Assembly (NCBI GenBank): GCA_035532215.1 | Contig: DATKRK010000403.1 | Span: 1 to 35,457 of the forward strand | From: JAICIG01 sp035532215 | GTDB lineage: Bacteria; Planctomycetota; Planctomycetia; Pirellulales; JAICIG01 | Direction: 5' to 3' | Length of the DNA stretch: 35,457 nucleotides | Shown: positions 1-8,146 of the stretch, piece by piece | Layout: every line of letters begins with the position of its first letter | Position numbering within the stretch: position 1 is the first letter of the stretch | Notes under the pieces: model-generated | Seen by the model: the letters and a program-made list of their open reading frames with translations, nothing else | What the model was told of the DNA's origin: nothing | Database searches by the model: none | Position numbers and translations under genes: made by a program

Positions 1-1
1 G

Positions 2-145
2 CGACGACGCCGGCTGGCCGCGTTGGGAATCGACGCCGACAGGATCAAAATCGTGCCTCGACCCCAAGGACAACCAATGACCCACTGCACGTCCTCGCCA
101 CGACTTATGACAAACGACGGCGCCAAAGTGGCGCTGTCCAATTAA
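2..145 (+). CDS. C-terminal end of an unrecognised protein (partial)
   Basis: An open frame enters from the left edge and ends at TAA 143-145, leaving 47 residues. The visible part begins with an arginine-rich stretch and contains L-A-A-L-G-I-D-A-D-R-I-K-I-V, which looks like natural protein. The family cannot be named from so little. A second frame (from position 1 to the stop at 196-198) is also open, so the coding choice is uncertain. The start lies outside the window. Confidence 0.3.
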   Translation, partial: RRRRLAALGIDADRIKIVPRPQGQPMTHCTSSPRLMTNDGAKVALSN

Positions 146-462
146 TTCGCTCGCCGGAAATACGCATGGCTAGCCTCTATCGAAAAAGTGAACCGTGACA
201 AGTTTTGCAACTCCGCTCTTGCGGATCCGACACAGCATCAACCCGGCCCTCATTTTCGGCTGCGCATTGGCATCCGGCAAGACTTATTGCGGCTGATGAT
301 GCGGCATCCTGACGCTCAAGTCATCCCACTCGGCCTATGTTTTTTCGCCCAACCACCTGACAGCCGGCGTCTCGGCTGGCACAATGGGGCGTTGATTTGA
401 CGCTCGATATTTGCGTGCAAAGTACTCGTCTTGCAACCGTGATTTTACCGCTGGGAGGCTCC
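146..462. other. Intergenic region, no gene seen
   Basis: This gap precedes the sugar-dehydrogenase-like gene. The short open frames in it lack any recognisable family or ribosome binding site. A TTGACG hexamer at 397-402 resembles a -35 element, but no convincing -10 sits at the right distance. The base composition is less GC-rich than in the flanking coding DNA. Confidence 0.5.
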
Positions 463-2493
463 ATGTTCGCAAGTGCCAAGGTTTTTATCCATGTTCGGCG
501 GCGAGGGATTCGAACTTCGGGATTCATGGGGGTGGCTCTGGCCGGCTTGCTGCTGTTCGGTGGCGCCGTCTTGGCCGCATCGCCCAAGCCAAAGCTGCTG
601 GTCGAAGGTCTGAAAAACCCCGAGTCGGTCGCCGTCAGCGCCGCGGGCCGCGTGTTCATCTCGGTGATCGGCGGCTTCGATAAGAACGGCGACGGCGCCG
701 TGGTCGAAATCGTCGACGGCAAGGCGAAGACGATCGCTCAAGGGCTCGACGACCCCAAGGGCCTGGCGTGCTGGAAGGACCTGCTGTTCGTCGCCGACAA
801 AAAGCGAGTGTGGCGGATCGATGCCGCGGGCAAGGCGACCGTCTTCGCCGCGGCCGATGCTTTCCCCACGCCGCCCTTGTTTCTCAACGACTTGACCGTC
901 GACGACCAGGGCAAGGTGTATGTCTCGGATTCGGGCGATTTGAAAGGGGGCGGCGGCGCCGTGTTTAGCATCTCGCCGCGGGGCCAGCTCTCGCTCGTGA
1001 CCAACGCCGCCAAGGCGAAGGGCCTGCAAGGCCCCAACGGGCTGCTCGTCGACGATGCCGAGCATTTGCTATTGCTCGATTTCGTGTCAGGCGAGTTGCA
1101 CCGCGTAAATCTCGACGACGGCAAGCTGCAACGGATGGCGACCGGCTTCGCGGGCGGCGACGGTTTGGCTCGCGATCCCAACGGCAAGATCTATCTCAGC
1201 GAATGGACAACCGGCCGCGTGTTCGTGCTCGGCAAAGAAAGCCACTCGCCGACATTGTTGTCGGACGATTTCAAGGCCGCCGCCGATCTCTGCCTGAGCC
1301 CCGACGGCAAGCGGCTGTATGTGCCCGACATGACCGCCGGCACGCTTTCCGTGCTGGAACTGGCCGGCTACCCGGCCGTGAAACTCAACGAGCAGCCGCT
1401 GCCGATTACGGCCGAGCGAGCGTTCGCGAACCTCGACTTCGCGCGCCCGATCGTGCTCACGCACGCCGGCGACGGCACGAACCGCGTGTTCGTCGCCTCG
1501 CAACTGGGCAAGGTCTACGCCTTCGCCAACGACCAGAACGTCGAGCGCGCCGAAGAGTTCTTCGATCTCGAAGACAAGGTGAGCTACAGGGACACTCAGA
1601 ATGAAGAAGGCTTTTTGGGCATGGCCTTCCATCCCAAGTTCGAAGACAACCGGGAACTGTTCGTCTATTACTCGACGACCGAAAAGCCGCTGACCTCGGT
1701 CATCTCGCGATTCAAGGCGAACCAGGACGGCACGCGGGTCGATCCCAAGACGGAAGAAGAAATCTTGCGGATTCCGCAACCCTTCTGGAACCACAACGGC
1801 GGCACGATCGCCTTCGGCCCCGACGGCTATCTGTATATCGCCCTGGGCGACGGCGGCAAGGCGAACGACCCGTTCGGCAACGGCCAGAACCTGAAGACGC
1901 TGTTGGGTTCGATTCTGCGGATCGACGTCGATCATAAGGACGAAGGCAAGAATTACGCCGTTCCCAAGGACAATCCGTTCCTCGATTACCCCGGCGCCCA
2001 GGGCGAGATTTGGGCTTACGGCGTGCGGAATATCTGGCGGATGTCGTTCGATCGGCAGACGGGCGTGTGCTGGGCGGCCGACGTCGGGCAGGATATTTGG
2101 GAGGAGATCGATCTCATCGTCCGCGGCGGCAACTACGGCTGGAACCTGCGCGAGGCCAAGCACCCGTTCGGCGTCGGCGGCTTGCAAGCGCCTCGCCCGG
2201 ACATCGTCGAGCCGATCTTCGAGTACCATCACGACGTCGGCAAATCGATCACCGGCGGTTTCGTCTACCGCGGCCAACGCCTGCCCGAACTCGTCGGCGC
2301 CTATCTCTACGCCGATTACGTCACCGGCAAGCTCTACGCCTTGCAGTACGACTTCGACCAGCGCGAAGTCACGGCCAACCAGCCGATTGGCGGCAATATT
2401 CTGCCCGTGCTCTCCTTCGGCGAAGATGAAACCGGCGAAGTTTACTTCATGACCACGCAGGGTTTCATTCAGCGGTTGGCGCGGGCGAAATAG
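463..2493 (+). CDS. Secreted two-propeller protein: SMP-30-like domain plus glucose/sorbosone dehydrogenase domain
   Basis: A 676-residue exported protein. The start at 463 is chosen because GGGAGG lies at 454-459, just upstream, and the protein then opens with arginines followed by a hydrophobic stretch (about residues 21-39) ending A-V-L-A, a signal peptide. Residues about 40-320 form NHL/SMP-30-type propeller repeats (for example G-P-N-G-L-L-V-D-D). Residues about 325-672 match the PQQ-dependent glucose/sorbosone dehydrogenase fold: G-F-L-G-M-A-F-H-P, W-N-H-N-G-G, G-D-G-G-K-A-N-D-P and Y-G-V-R-N are its usual signatures. Family members oxidise sugars in the periplasm using pyrroloquinoline quinone, but many planctomycete versions have no known substrate. 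PQQ binding is inferred from the family only. The gene appears monocistronic. Confidence 0.88.
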   Translation: MFASAKVFIHVRRRGIRTSGFMGVALAGLLLFGGAVLAASPKPKLLVEGLKNPESVAVSAAGRVFISVIGGFDKNGDGAVVEIVDGKAKTIAQGLDDPKGLACWKDLLFVADKKRVWRIDAAGKATVFAAADAFPTPPLFLNDLTVDDQGKVYVSDSGDLKGGGGAVFSISPRGQLSLVTNAAKAKGLQGPNGLLVDDAEHLLLLDFVSGELHRVNLDDGKLQRMATGFAGGDGLARDPNGKIYLSEWTTGRVFVLGKESHSPTLLSDDFKAAADLCLSPDGKRLYVPDMTAGTLSVLELAGYPAVKLNEQPLPITAERAFANLDFARPIVLTHAGDGTNRVFVASQLGKVYAFANDQNVERAEEFFDLEDKVSYRDTQNEEGFLGMAFHPKFEDNRELFVYYSTTEKPLTSVISRFKANQDGTRVDPKTEEEILRIPQPFWNHNGGTIAFGPDGYLYIALGDGGKANDPFGNGQNLKTLLGSILRIDVDHKDEGKNYAVPKDNPFLDYPGAQGEIWAYGVRNIWRMSFDRQTGVCWAADVGQDIWEEIDLIVRGGNYGWNLREAKHPFGVGGLQAPRPDIVEPIFEYHHDVGKSITGGFVYRGQRLPELVGAYLYADYVTGKLYALQYDFDQREVTANQPIGGNILPVLSFGEDETGEVYFMTTQGFIQRLARAK

Positions 2494-2760
2494 AGCCTGG
2501 CGGCGGATGGGCCGGGCGATTGGGGCTTCGAGCACAATCCGGTCGATTACGCTTCCGCCGTCGCCTGCCCGACGCTCTTCCTGCACGGCGAGCGCGACGT
2601 CCGCGTCACCGCCAGCGAAGCCCGCGAGGTGTTCGATCGTTTGCCGGCCGAAAAGACCTGGGCGCTGCTCGCCGGCGCCGGGCACGAGAACCTCATCGCC
2701 GCCCGTCCCGACGAGTGGCAAGCGGCGGTTAAAGGGTTTTTGAGCGGCCTGGAGCGGTAG
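2494..2760 (+). pseudogene. C-terminal remnant of an alpha/beta hydrolase
   Basis: Directly after the TAG of the preceding gene, and in the same frame, 88 codons stay open until TAG 2758-2760. The translation carries the end of an alpha/beta-hydrolase (dienelactone hydrolase / prolyl oligopeptidase type): P-T-L-F-L-H-G-E-R-D is the strand and loop with the catalytic aspartate, and G-A-G-H-E-N-L carries the catalytic histidine. The nucleophile elbow and the whole N-terminal half are absent, and there is no in-frame ATG. The best reading is a gene remnant. In-frame continuation could also mean stop-codon readthrough, but nothing in the upstream family has such a tail. Confidence 0.65.
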
Positions 2761-3028
2761 AGCTTTGTCTCAACGGTAAGTTAGGGTTGGCGCTTGCAAG
2801 CAGATGAGCGATGCCCGACGAACTTTAGCCACGGATGAAACACGGCTTGAACACGGATAAGAAATAGAGGCCGCAGTTCCGCTCGCCTTCGATGAGGACC
2901 GTGAGTTTGGACTCCACTCTCATCCAGCCGAAGGCGACGTTTCATGGAATTATCCTTACTACAAGCGTTCGATTTCTTTGCGCCTCGCCAAGATTTCATA
3001 CCGCGCCGATGCAAACTACGCTTGCGCC
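2761..3028. other. Intergenic region with a degraded dispersed repeat
   Basis: No coding frame is convincing. Around 2829-2856 lies a sequence containing CCACGGATGAAACACGG, which resembles text at 6731-6755 and, in reverse orientation, at 3150-3176. It therefore looks like a scrap of a dispersed intergenic repeat and not a regulatory site for one gene. Confidence 0.4.
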
Positions 3029-3123
3029 AAAGTAGCAGGCACACTCCTGTGTGCCGTCGCCGACCCTGCGATGAAGTTTAAACCCGCTTCGGGCGACGGC
3101 ACATGGAATGTGCCTGCTACTTT
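3029..3123. repeat. Imperfect inverted repeat of about 32 bp arms (nested hairpins)
   Basis: The arms are 3029-3061 and 3092-3123, matching when one is reverse-complemented except for a few bases at the centre. Each arm also contains its own small palindrome (GGCACAC-TCC-TGTGTGCC in the left arm), so the element can form a cruciform with side hairpins. The loop holds the palindrome GTTTAAAC at 3076-3083. It lies in a non-coding gap, which fits a REP- or MITE-like dispersed element. No coding function is seen. Confidence 0.75.
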
Positions 3124-3186
3124 GATTGCGACCGAAGGCCGCGCTGGGTTCGATCGGTGTTCCATCCGTGGCTCGCACTACTTGGC

Positions 3187-3477
3187 TCAGTCGCCCGCTT
3201 TTGCCGACGCCCTGAGCATCGCCCGCAACTCCAGCGGATCATCCGTCAAAATGGCGTCGATTCCGGCATCCGCCGCCTGGCGCCAATTCTCGGGCAGTCG
3301 GCCGCCTACCGCCGGACCGGCGATGAACGCCTGCTTGTTCGCCTGCCTCACGGCCTTGATTTCCTCCTTCGACGGCAAATTCCGCAGGTAGACCCAATCG
3401 GAATCGGGATCAGCCAAAGCCTTGGAGAACTCGCCGGGCTTGTTGGCGACCGTCGCCACGTGAGCCTTGTCCGAGGC
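3187..3477 (-). pseudogene. C-terminal fragment of a glycerophosphodiester phosphodiesterase-like protein
   Basis: On the minus strand about 95 codons read like the end of a GDPD-family TIM barrel: N-K-P-G-E-F-S-K-A-L-A-D, W-V-Y-L-R-N-L-P-S, then A-G-I-D-A-I-L-T-D-D-P-L-E-L-R, the family's usual final strand and helix. Intact enzymes hydrolyse glycerophosphodiesters to glycerol-3-phosphate and an alcohol. The N-terminal two thirds with the catalytic HR and ExD motifs are missing. Upstream the frame breaks into a methyltransferase fragment near 3475, so this is a truncated relic. Confidence 0.65.
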
Positions 3478-3690
3478 CCTTGATCGCCCGGCTCCTCGTC
3501 GCTGAAACAGAGCTGGAACAGCCGACCGCCCGGCTTGACGACCGACGCCAGGCCTTCGACGCAGCGGCGGCGATCTTCGTCGCTGAACACATGGAACAAG
3601 CCGGAATCGATCAGCGAGTCGAAAACTTCGGGAAGCTCCTTCAAGGCCAAGGCGTCCATCACAAGGAAGGTTGCCGCAAGGATCTTGAGA
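3478..3690 (-). pseudogene. Internal fragment of a thiopurine-methyltransferase-like SAM methyltransferase
   Basis: On the minus strand a stretch of about 65 codons reads F-L-V-M-D-A-L-A-L, F-D-S-L-I-D-S-G-L-F-H-V-F and V-K-P-G-G-R-L-F-Q-L-C-F-S-D-E-E-P-G. These match the middle of class I SAM-dependent methyltransferases of the TPMT-like group. An in-frame TGA lies just upstream (near 3690), so the glycine-rich SAM-binding motif is missing. The fragment ends near 3475, where a GDPD fragment begins in another frame. The pair is a junction of two broken genes. Confidence 0.6.
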
Positions 3691-3770
3691 TCTCACTTGG
3701 ATTCGGCTCGGCCGGCCAGCGAGAATCCGCCAAAAAGCCGATCTTCTCATCAAGACGCGCTGGTCTGTAT

Positions 3771-3779
3771 TGATATACT
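3771..3779 (+). promoter_or_regulatory. Extended -10 promoter candidate for the DUF1501 gene
   Basis: TG-A-TATACT fits an extended -10 element and lies about 74 bases before the start codon at 3853. No good -35 hexamer is present, which is usual for this promoter type. Judged by sequence only. Confidence 0.4.
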
Positions 3780-3852
3780 AAGAAGCTGAATGGTCCTGGC
3801 GTGAAAACCTACCTGCCTCAACCATCATTCCTGCGTTGGAATCGAGCCGACT

Positions 3853-5199
3853 ATGAGCACGCACAAGAACTGCGAGGGCTTCTCGCGCCGCGATACGCTG
3901 CAACTGGGCCTGGGACTGCTCGGCTGTGGAGGCTTGGCGAACCTGCTGCGGTTGCAAGCCGCGGCCAGCGAAGCAACGCCGCTGGCGCCGCGGAAGCCGA
4001 CGAGCTGCATTTTGATTTGGATGGACGGCGGGCCGTCGCACTTCGAAACGTTCGACCCCAAGCCCGAGGCGCCGCTGGAGATTCGCGGCGACTTCGAGGC
4101 GATCGACACGAAGATCCCCGGCGTGCAGTTCTCGCAATACATGACGCGGCTGGCGGCGATTTCCGACAAGTTCGCCGTCGTGCGATCGGTCTGCCACAAC
4201 CAGGCGAACCACGGCGCCGGCAACCACTATATGATGACGGGCGCCCCGCCGCGGATGCCGGTCGGCTGCGGCGCGTTCGTCAGCTTTCATCCGAGTCTCG
4301 GCTCGGTGGCCGCTTACGAGTGCGGCGCCCCGAACGGCCTGCCTCCTTACTTTTCCATGCCCAGCATTTCGCGCTCGGGCGGGCCGAACTTTTTGGGCGC
4401 CAAGTACGCGCCGTTCGTCGTCTCCGACGATCCGAACAATGCCAACTTTCGCGTGCGCGACGTAGCCTTGCCCTCGGGGCTGGCCGATGGCCGCTTCCTC
4501 GGCCGCCGCGAGCTGCGAGCCCAGGTCGACCGCATGCAGCGCATCGCCGACAAAGCGGCAGGCGACCCGGTGAACACGGTCGACGATTACTATCGCCAAG
4601 GCTACAACCTGGTGACCAGCGTCGAAGCCCAACGAGCCTTCGACATCCATAGCGAACCCGAGAAAACCCGCGAGGCCTATGGTCGCAACGGCTTCGGGCA
4701 GCGGGCGCTGTTGGCCCGCCGGCTGGTCGAGGCGGGCGTGCCGTTCGTCACGCTCTATGAAGGCGGCTGGGACCACCACAGCGACATCTTCGGCGGCTTC
4801 GCCAAGCGGATGCCGGCCTTCGAGAACACGATCGCCACGCTGATCGAAGATCTCGAAGCTCGCGGCACGCTCGACACGACGATGGTCGTGGCCCTGGGCG
4901 AATTCGGCCGCACGCCGAAGATCTCCACACTGGCCGGGCAGAGCAAGCCGGGCCGCGATCACTGGTCGAGCGCTATGTCGATTCTGTTTGCCGGCTGTGG
5001 CACGCCCGGCGGGCAGGTGATCGGCGCCACCGACCGCAACGGCTACGCGGCCCGCGACCGCGTACTCTCGCCCGAGAATTTCGTCTCCACCATTTACCGC
5101 AAGCTCGGCATCGACCCCGGCAAGATCTACCACACGGCCCAAGGCCGGCCGGTGACGTTGGTCACGGACGCCACGCCGATTTCGGAGTTGATGGGCTGA
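3853..5199 (+). CDS. DUF1501 (sulfatase-superfamily) protein with Tat signal
   Basis: A 448-residue protein of the DUF1501 family, which belongs to the alkaline-phosphatase/sulfatase superfamily and is strongly expanded in planctomycetes. The N-terminus has F-S-R-R-D-T-L-Q-L-G-L-G, a twin-arginine motif followed by a hydrophobic stretch (about residues 11-38), so export in folded form is expected. Family signatures follow: I-W-M-D-G-G-P-S-H-F-E-T-F-D-P-K-P, then N-H-G-A-G-N-H-Y-M-M-T-G, G-G-W-D-H-H-S-D, and G-E-F-G-R-T-P-K. Its substrate is unknown. DUF1501 genes often sit next to DUF1549/DUF1553 cytochrome-like genes, but none is adjacent here. Its end faces the convergent glycerate kinase gene 50 bases away. 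Confidence 0.92.
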   Translation: MSTHKNCEGFSRRDTLQLGLGLLGCGGLANLLRLQAAASEATPLAPRKPTSCILIWMDGGPSHFETFDPKPEAPLEIRGDFEAIDTKIPGVQFSQYMTRLAAISDKFAVVRSVCHNQANHGAGNHYMMTGAPPRMPVGCGAFVSFHPSLGSVAAYECGAPNGLPPYFSMPSISRSGGPNFLGAKYAPFVVSDDPNNANFRVRDVALPSGLADGRFLGRRELRAQVDRMQRIADKAAGDPVNTVDDYYRQGYNLVTSVEAQRAFDIHSEPEKTREAYGRNGFGQRALLARRLVEAGVPFVTLYEGGWDHHSDIFGGFAKRMPAFENTIATLIEDLEARGTLDTTMVVALGEFGRTPKISTLAGQSKPGRDHWSSAMSILFAGCGTPGGQVIGATDRNGYAARDRVLSPENFVSTIYRKLGIDPGKIYHTAQGRPVTLVTDATPISELMG

Positions 5200-5214
5200 G
5201 AATAGGCGTCAGGC

Positions 5215-5254
5215 TGTAGGGTGGGGCGGCAGCCGGCTAGCGCCCCACCCTACA
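5215..5254. repeat. 14-bp perfect inverted repeat between convergent genes
   Basis: Arms TGTAGGGTGGGGCG (5215-5228) and its exact reverse complement (5241-5254) enclose a 12-base loop. Similar GTAGGGTGGG / CGCTAGCCCCAC text appears at 30681-30704, so it belongs to a dispersed family. The right arm contains the TAG stop codon of the minus-strand glycerate kinase (5250-5252). It could act as a bidirectional terminator, but no T-tract is present. Confidence 0.75.
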
Positions 5255-6608
5255 AAGCCCGCTCGACCACGACCACGCGCAGGTCGCAGACATTGGTATG
5301 CGTGGGGCCGGTTTTGATCAGGCCGCCGAGCGGATCGAAGAAATGATAGGTGTCGTTGCGGCGCAGAAAGTCGGCCGCGTCGAAACCGCGGGTGCGGGCG
5401 GCGGCGATGATCTCGGCATCGACTACGGCGCCCGCGGCGTCGGTCGGGCCGTCTTCGCCGTCAGTGCCGCCGGAGAGCAAGGCGATGCGCTGCGCGGCGT
5501 CGTGCGTTTGAAGCACTGCGAGTGCGGCCAAGACCAACTGCTGATTGCGACCGCCGAGGCCGCGCGTCGCTTCGGGCGCGAGCGTGACGGTCGGTTCGCC
5601 GCCGGTGATCAGGCAGTTGGGGACGGGCGATGACGCCATTCGCAGCGCCATCTCGGCCAGATGTCGGCCGACGTCTTCGGCCGCGCCTTCGAGTTCGCGC
5701 GCGGCGTGCATCGCGTGCGAGTAACCGAGTCGCTCGGCTTCGATTCCCGCCGCGTCGACGGCCACGGCATTGTTGCCGATGATCAGATTGCGAACCTCGC
5801 AACTCGCTTCGCCCGGCGGCGGCGCCGGCTGGCGACGGAGCGCCTCGAACACCGCTTCGGGCACGCCGCCGCGGCGGGCGTCGAACTTTTCGAGCACGGC
5901 CAATGCTTCTTCCGCCGTCGAGCGATCGGGCACGGTGGGCCCCGAGGCGATCACGTCGAGGGGATCGCCGAGCACGTCGGAAATCACCAGCGTCAGCAAG
6001 CGTCCCGCGCGGCAGGCTCGAGCCAGCCCGCCGCCTTTGATGCGGCTGAGATGCTTGCGGACCGCGTTCAGCTCGCCGATGTTGGCGCCCGCGGCGCTCA
6101 AGAAGCGGGTGACGGCCAGTTTGTCGGCCAGCGTTACGCCCTCGGCCGGCGCGGGTAACAGCGCGCTGCCGCCGCCCGAGATCAAACAAAAACAAAGATC
6201 GCGCGGGCCGAGCGAGCGAATAAGTTCGAGCATGGCTTCGGCGCCGGCGACCCCTGCGGCCGTCGGTTCGTTGACGCCGGCGGGCCGCGCCGCGTGCAGC
6301 CGCAAGGGCGGCAGCGGGCGGACGCAATCGGCCGGTACGTTCAGCCAGCCGGTCACGCGCTTTTCAGAAACGAGTTTCGTTCCCAGCGCCTCGAGCAGCC
6401 CCGCTGCCATCCCCGCGCCGGCCTTGCCCGCCCCAACGACGGCAATCCGCTCGATTTCGTCGAGCGCCAGCGGCTCCTCGCCGACCCACAAAGTCGCCCC
6501 TTCCAATCGCACATTTTCGCGCACCAGCCGCGCCGAATCGACGGCCCTCACGCCCGCTTGCCAGATTTGCAGAGCATCGCGACGGAGATTGCGGGAGGCA
6601 TTAGGCAT
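5250..6608 (-). CDS. Glycerate 2-kinase (DUF4147/MOFRL family)
   Basis: A 452-residue type II glycerate kinase of the GckA/TtuD family, which phosphorylates D-glycerate to 2-phosphoglycerate with ATP in serine, glyoxylate and tartrate breakdown. The N-terminal DUF4147 domain shows V-V-G-A-G-K-A-G-A-G-M-A (about 57-68) and S-G-G-G-S-A-L-L-P-A-P (about 144-154). The C-terminal MOFRL domain shows T-G-G-E-P-T-V-T, G-G-R-N-Q-Q-L-V-L-A and S-G-G-T-D-G-E-D-G-P-T-D-A-A-G-A. The length is usual for the family. The start at 6608 gives the expected N-terminus, though no strong ribosome binding site is visible. The stop codon lies inside a repeat arm. Confidence 0.93.
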   Translation of the reverse strand: MPNASRNLRRDALQIWQAGVRAVDSARLVRENVRLEGATLWVGEEPLALDEIERIAVVGAGKAGAGMAAGLLEALGTKLVSEKRVTGWLNVPADCVRPLPPLRLHAARPAGVNEPTAAGVAGAEAMLELIRSLGPRDLCFCLISGGGSALLPAPAEGVTLADKLAVTRFLSAAGANIGELNAVRKHLSRIKGGGLARACRAGRLLTLVISDVLGDPLDVIASGPTVPDRSTAEEALAVLEKFDARRGGVPEAVFEALRRQPAPPPGEASCEVRNLIIGNNAVAVDAAGIEAERLGYSHAMHAARELEGAAEDVGRHLAEMALRMASSPVPNCLITGGEPTVTLAPEATRGLGGRNQQLVLAALAVLQTHDAAQRIALLSGGTDGEDGPTDAAGAVVDAEIIAAARTRGFDAADFLRRNDTYHFFDPLGGLIKTGPTHTNVCDLRVVVVERAL

Positions 6609-6648
6609 GGAAAGGCGTCAGGCGGCGGGCGGCGGGCGGCGAGGAATT

Positions 6649-6833
6649 CACCACGGAGACACAGAGAATACGGAGTGGAAAAAACGAATCAGGCGGCGGT
6701 CGCCGTTGAAACGGTTCGGGGTAAGTCAGCCACGGATGGAACACCGTTGAAACACGGAATAAATCCAGAACCACAAAGCCCTGCCAAAAACTATTTGCCT
6801 CTCACTCTCCGTGTTCTCCGTGTCTCCGTGGTG
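6649..6833. repeat. Inverted repeat, copy 1 of the ACCACGGAG family
   Basis: The arms are 6649-6675 and 6807-6833 (27 bp, two mismatches), built from CACCACGGAGACAC-type short units. The region between them (6676-6806) holds another repeat scrap resembling CCACGGATGGAACACCG. It occupies nearly the whole gap between glycerate kinase and the HEAT-repeat gene. This repeat type is familiar from many environmental genomes because it yields spurious H-G-D-T-E-N-T-E peptides. Confidence 0.8.
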
Positions 6834-6857
6834 AGCCTAGCCTCTTTATCCTGACGG

Positions 6858-7403
6858 CTATTGCGGCACGGGCTCGGTCGACTCCGGTTCCATCGGAACC
6901 TGGTTAGCGGGATCCTTCAAGGCGCGCATCAAAGCAGGCACGGCTTCCTGCGCCTCGACGCCGATTTGACCCAAGGCGCGAGCGGCGTTCAAGCGCACGG
7001 CAACGTCTTCGTCTTCGAGCGCCACGATCAAGGCGGGCACCGCCGATTGAGCCTTCGGCCCCATCCGGGCCAGCGCGCGGGCCACTTGAGCCCGGACGAT
7101 CGGATTGGGATCGGCCAGGCCCTCGATCAGGGTCGGCGCCGCGGCATCGCCGATCCGCGCCAAGGCGTCGGCCGCGGTGTCGGCCACGTCCCACTCGCGG
7201 AACATCTTGACCACGCGCATGCCGGGCCGATCGATCACCGGCTTCAGCGCCTCGACTTCTTCACGCGGCGGCGGCGTCGACACCGGCGCGGTTGTCCTCG
7301 GGCCGCACCCGGAAAAGCACGCCAGCACCGCCGCTGCCGCCAACAACACCACTGCCGCCAAACTGCTGCGAAAACCTGTGCTGCGAAAACCTGTCTGGCT
7401 CAT
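6858..7403 (-). CDS. HEAT-repeat lipoprotein
   Basis: A 181-residue protein with a hydrophobic leader (about 14-31) and two possible lipobox cysteines, C29 (V-L-A-C) and C33 (F-S-G-C), so a lipid-anchored location is likely. About three HEAT-type helical repeats follow: A-L-A-R-I-G-D-A-A-A-P-T-L-I-E-G-L, A-L-A-R-M-G-P-K-A-Q-S-A-V-P-A-L and A-L-G-Q-I-G-V-E-A-Q-E-A-V-P-A-L. Such repeats make protein-binding scaffolds. No enzyme motif is present. GAGG sits 8 bases before the ATG. It starts 39 bases after the flavin reductase stop on the same strand, so the two may be co-transcribed. Confidence 0.8.
   Translation of the reverse strand: MSQTGFRSTGFRSSLAAVVLLAAAAVLACFSGCGPRTTAPVSTPPPREEVEALKPVIDRPGMRVVKMFREWDVADTAADALARIGDAAAPTLIEGLADPNPIVRAQVARALARMGPKAQSAVPALIVALEDEDVAVRLNAARALGQIGVEAQEAVPALMRALKDPANQVPMEPESTEPVPQ
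7365..7394. repeat. 15-bp perfect tandem duplication inside the lipoprotein leader
   Basis: GCTGCGAAAACCTGT occurs twice head to tail (7365-7379 and 7380-7394). On the coding (minus) strand it duplicates five residues before the hydrophobic part of the signal peptide, reading T-G-F-R-S-T-G-F-R-S. The frame is kept. Confidence 0.85.
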
Positions 7404-7442
7404 GATGACGCCTCGCTCGGTAGGTTCTTTCGCGCCTGCGCG

Positions 7443-7916
7443 TTATTCGGGCAAACGCACGTATTTGCCCCCGTAATAGATCAGCGGACGGCCGCCGACG
7501 GCGTCGCCCGCGACAATCTCTCCGATGAAAATATGGTGATCTCCGCCCGGCAGGACTTCGGCCAGTTGGCAATCGACGAAAGCCAAAGAGCCTTCGAAGA
7601 TCGGGGCGCCGGTGACGGCCGTCGAATACTTCAAATCGCCCCACTCCTTCGGCCCGCGCATCGCGAAACGGCGCGACAGCTCCTCTTGCTCTTCGGCGAG
7701 CACGTTGACGGCGAAACATCGGGCCATGAGCAGCGCCTCGTGCATTTGCGCCCGGCGGTCGACGGCCACCAGCACCTGCGGCGGATCGAGCGACAGCGAA
7801 GCCACGGCGTTGGCGGTCATGCCGTACATTTGCTCTCCGTGCCGGGTCGTGACGACCGAGACGCCGGTCGCGAAGTGTCCCATGATCCGCCGCTGCTGCT
7901 GAGTGTCGAATGCCAA
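7443..7916 (-). CDS. Flavin reductase-like FMN-binding protein
   Basis: A 157-residue split-barrel protein of the flavin reductase-like family (RutF/HpaC type). Such proteins reduce FMN or FAD with NAD(P)H, often for a partner monooxygenase, in the cytoplasm. Typical features are M-G-H-F-A-T-G-V-S-V-V-T-T (about 12-24), M-T-A-N-A-V-A-S-L-S-L-D-P-P and F-A-V-N-V-L-A-E-E-Q. The near-terminal D-H-H-I-F-I-G-E-I is the usual G-D-H metal/flavin-pocket segment. The start is TTG at 7916, preceded by AAGGG; starting there gives the family's usual distance to M-G-H-F. No monooxygenase partner is nearby. Confidence 0.88.
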   Translation of the reverse strand: MAFDTQQQRRIMGHFATGVSVVTTRHGEQMYGMTANAVASLSLDPPQVLVAVDRRAQMHEALLMARCFAVNVLAEEQEELSRRFAMRGPKEWGDLKYSTAVTGAPIFEGSLAFVDCQLAEVLPGGDHHIFIGEIVAGDAVGGRPLIYYGGKYVRLPE

Positions 7917-8146
7917 GATCGCGCCCTTGTGCTAGAGGTGGTTTCGATCGCCTTAAACCATTGTAATCAGCTTGCGCTCGGCGCGGACGGCCCCGAGGAC
8001 AAGAAATCGAGGCGGTGGCGGCCTAGTCGGCCAAAGGGCGGCGGCGTTCTGCGGCTTTTGATAGAGGACGCTATCTTGCCGCTTTTGACGACTGGCGGCT
8101 TCTGGCCGCATGACGCGGAAACTCTGGCGGCTTGCAAAAGACAAAC
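7917..8146. other. Intergenic region, low-complexity GGCGGC-rich
   Basis: Divergent promoters for the flavin reductase and the SDR gene should lie here or within the adjacent repeat, but no clear sigma-70 hexamer pair was found. Short GCGGCTT and GCCGCTTTTG motifs recur in both directions. No gene is seen. Confidence 0.4.

Noticed and set aside
1087..2721. Long antisense frame of 544 residues opposite the sugar-dehydrogenase-like gene
   Set aside because: It is a shadow created by high GC at third codon positions; the plus-strand product has clear domains and a signal peptide.
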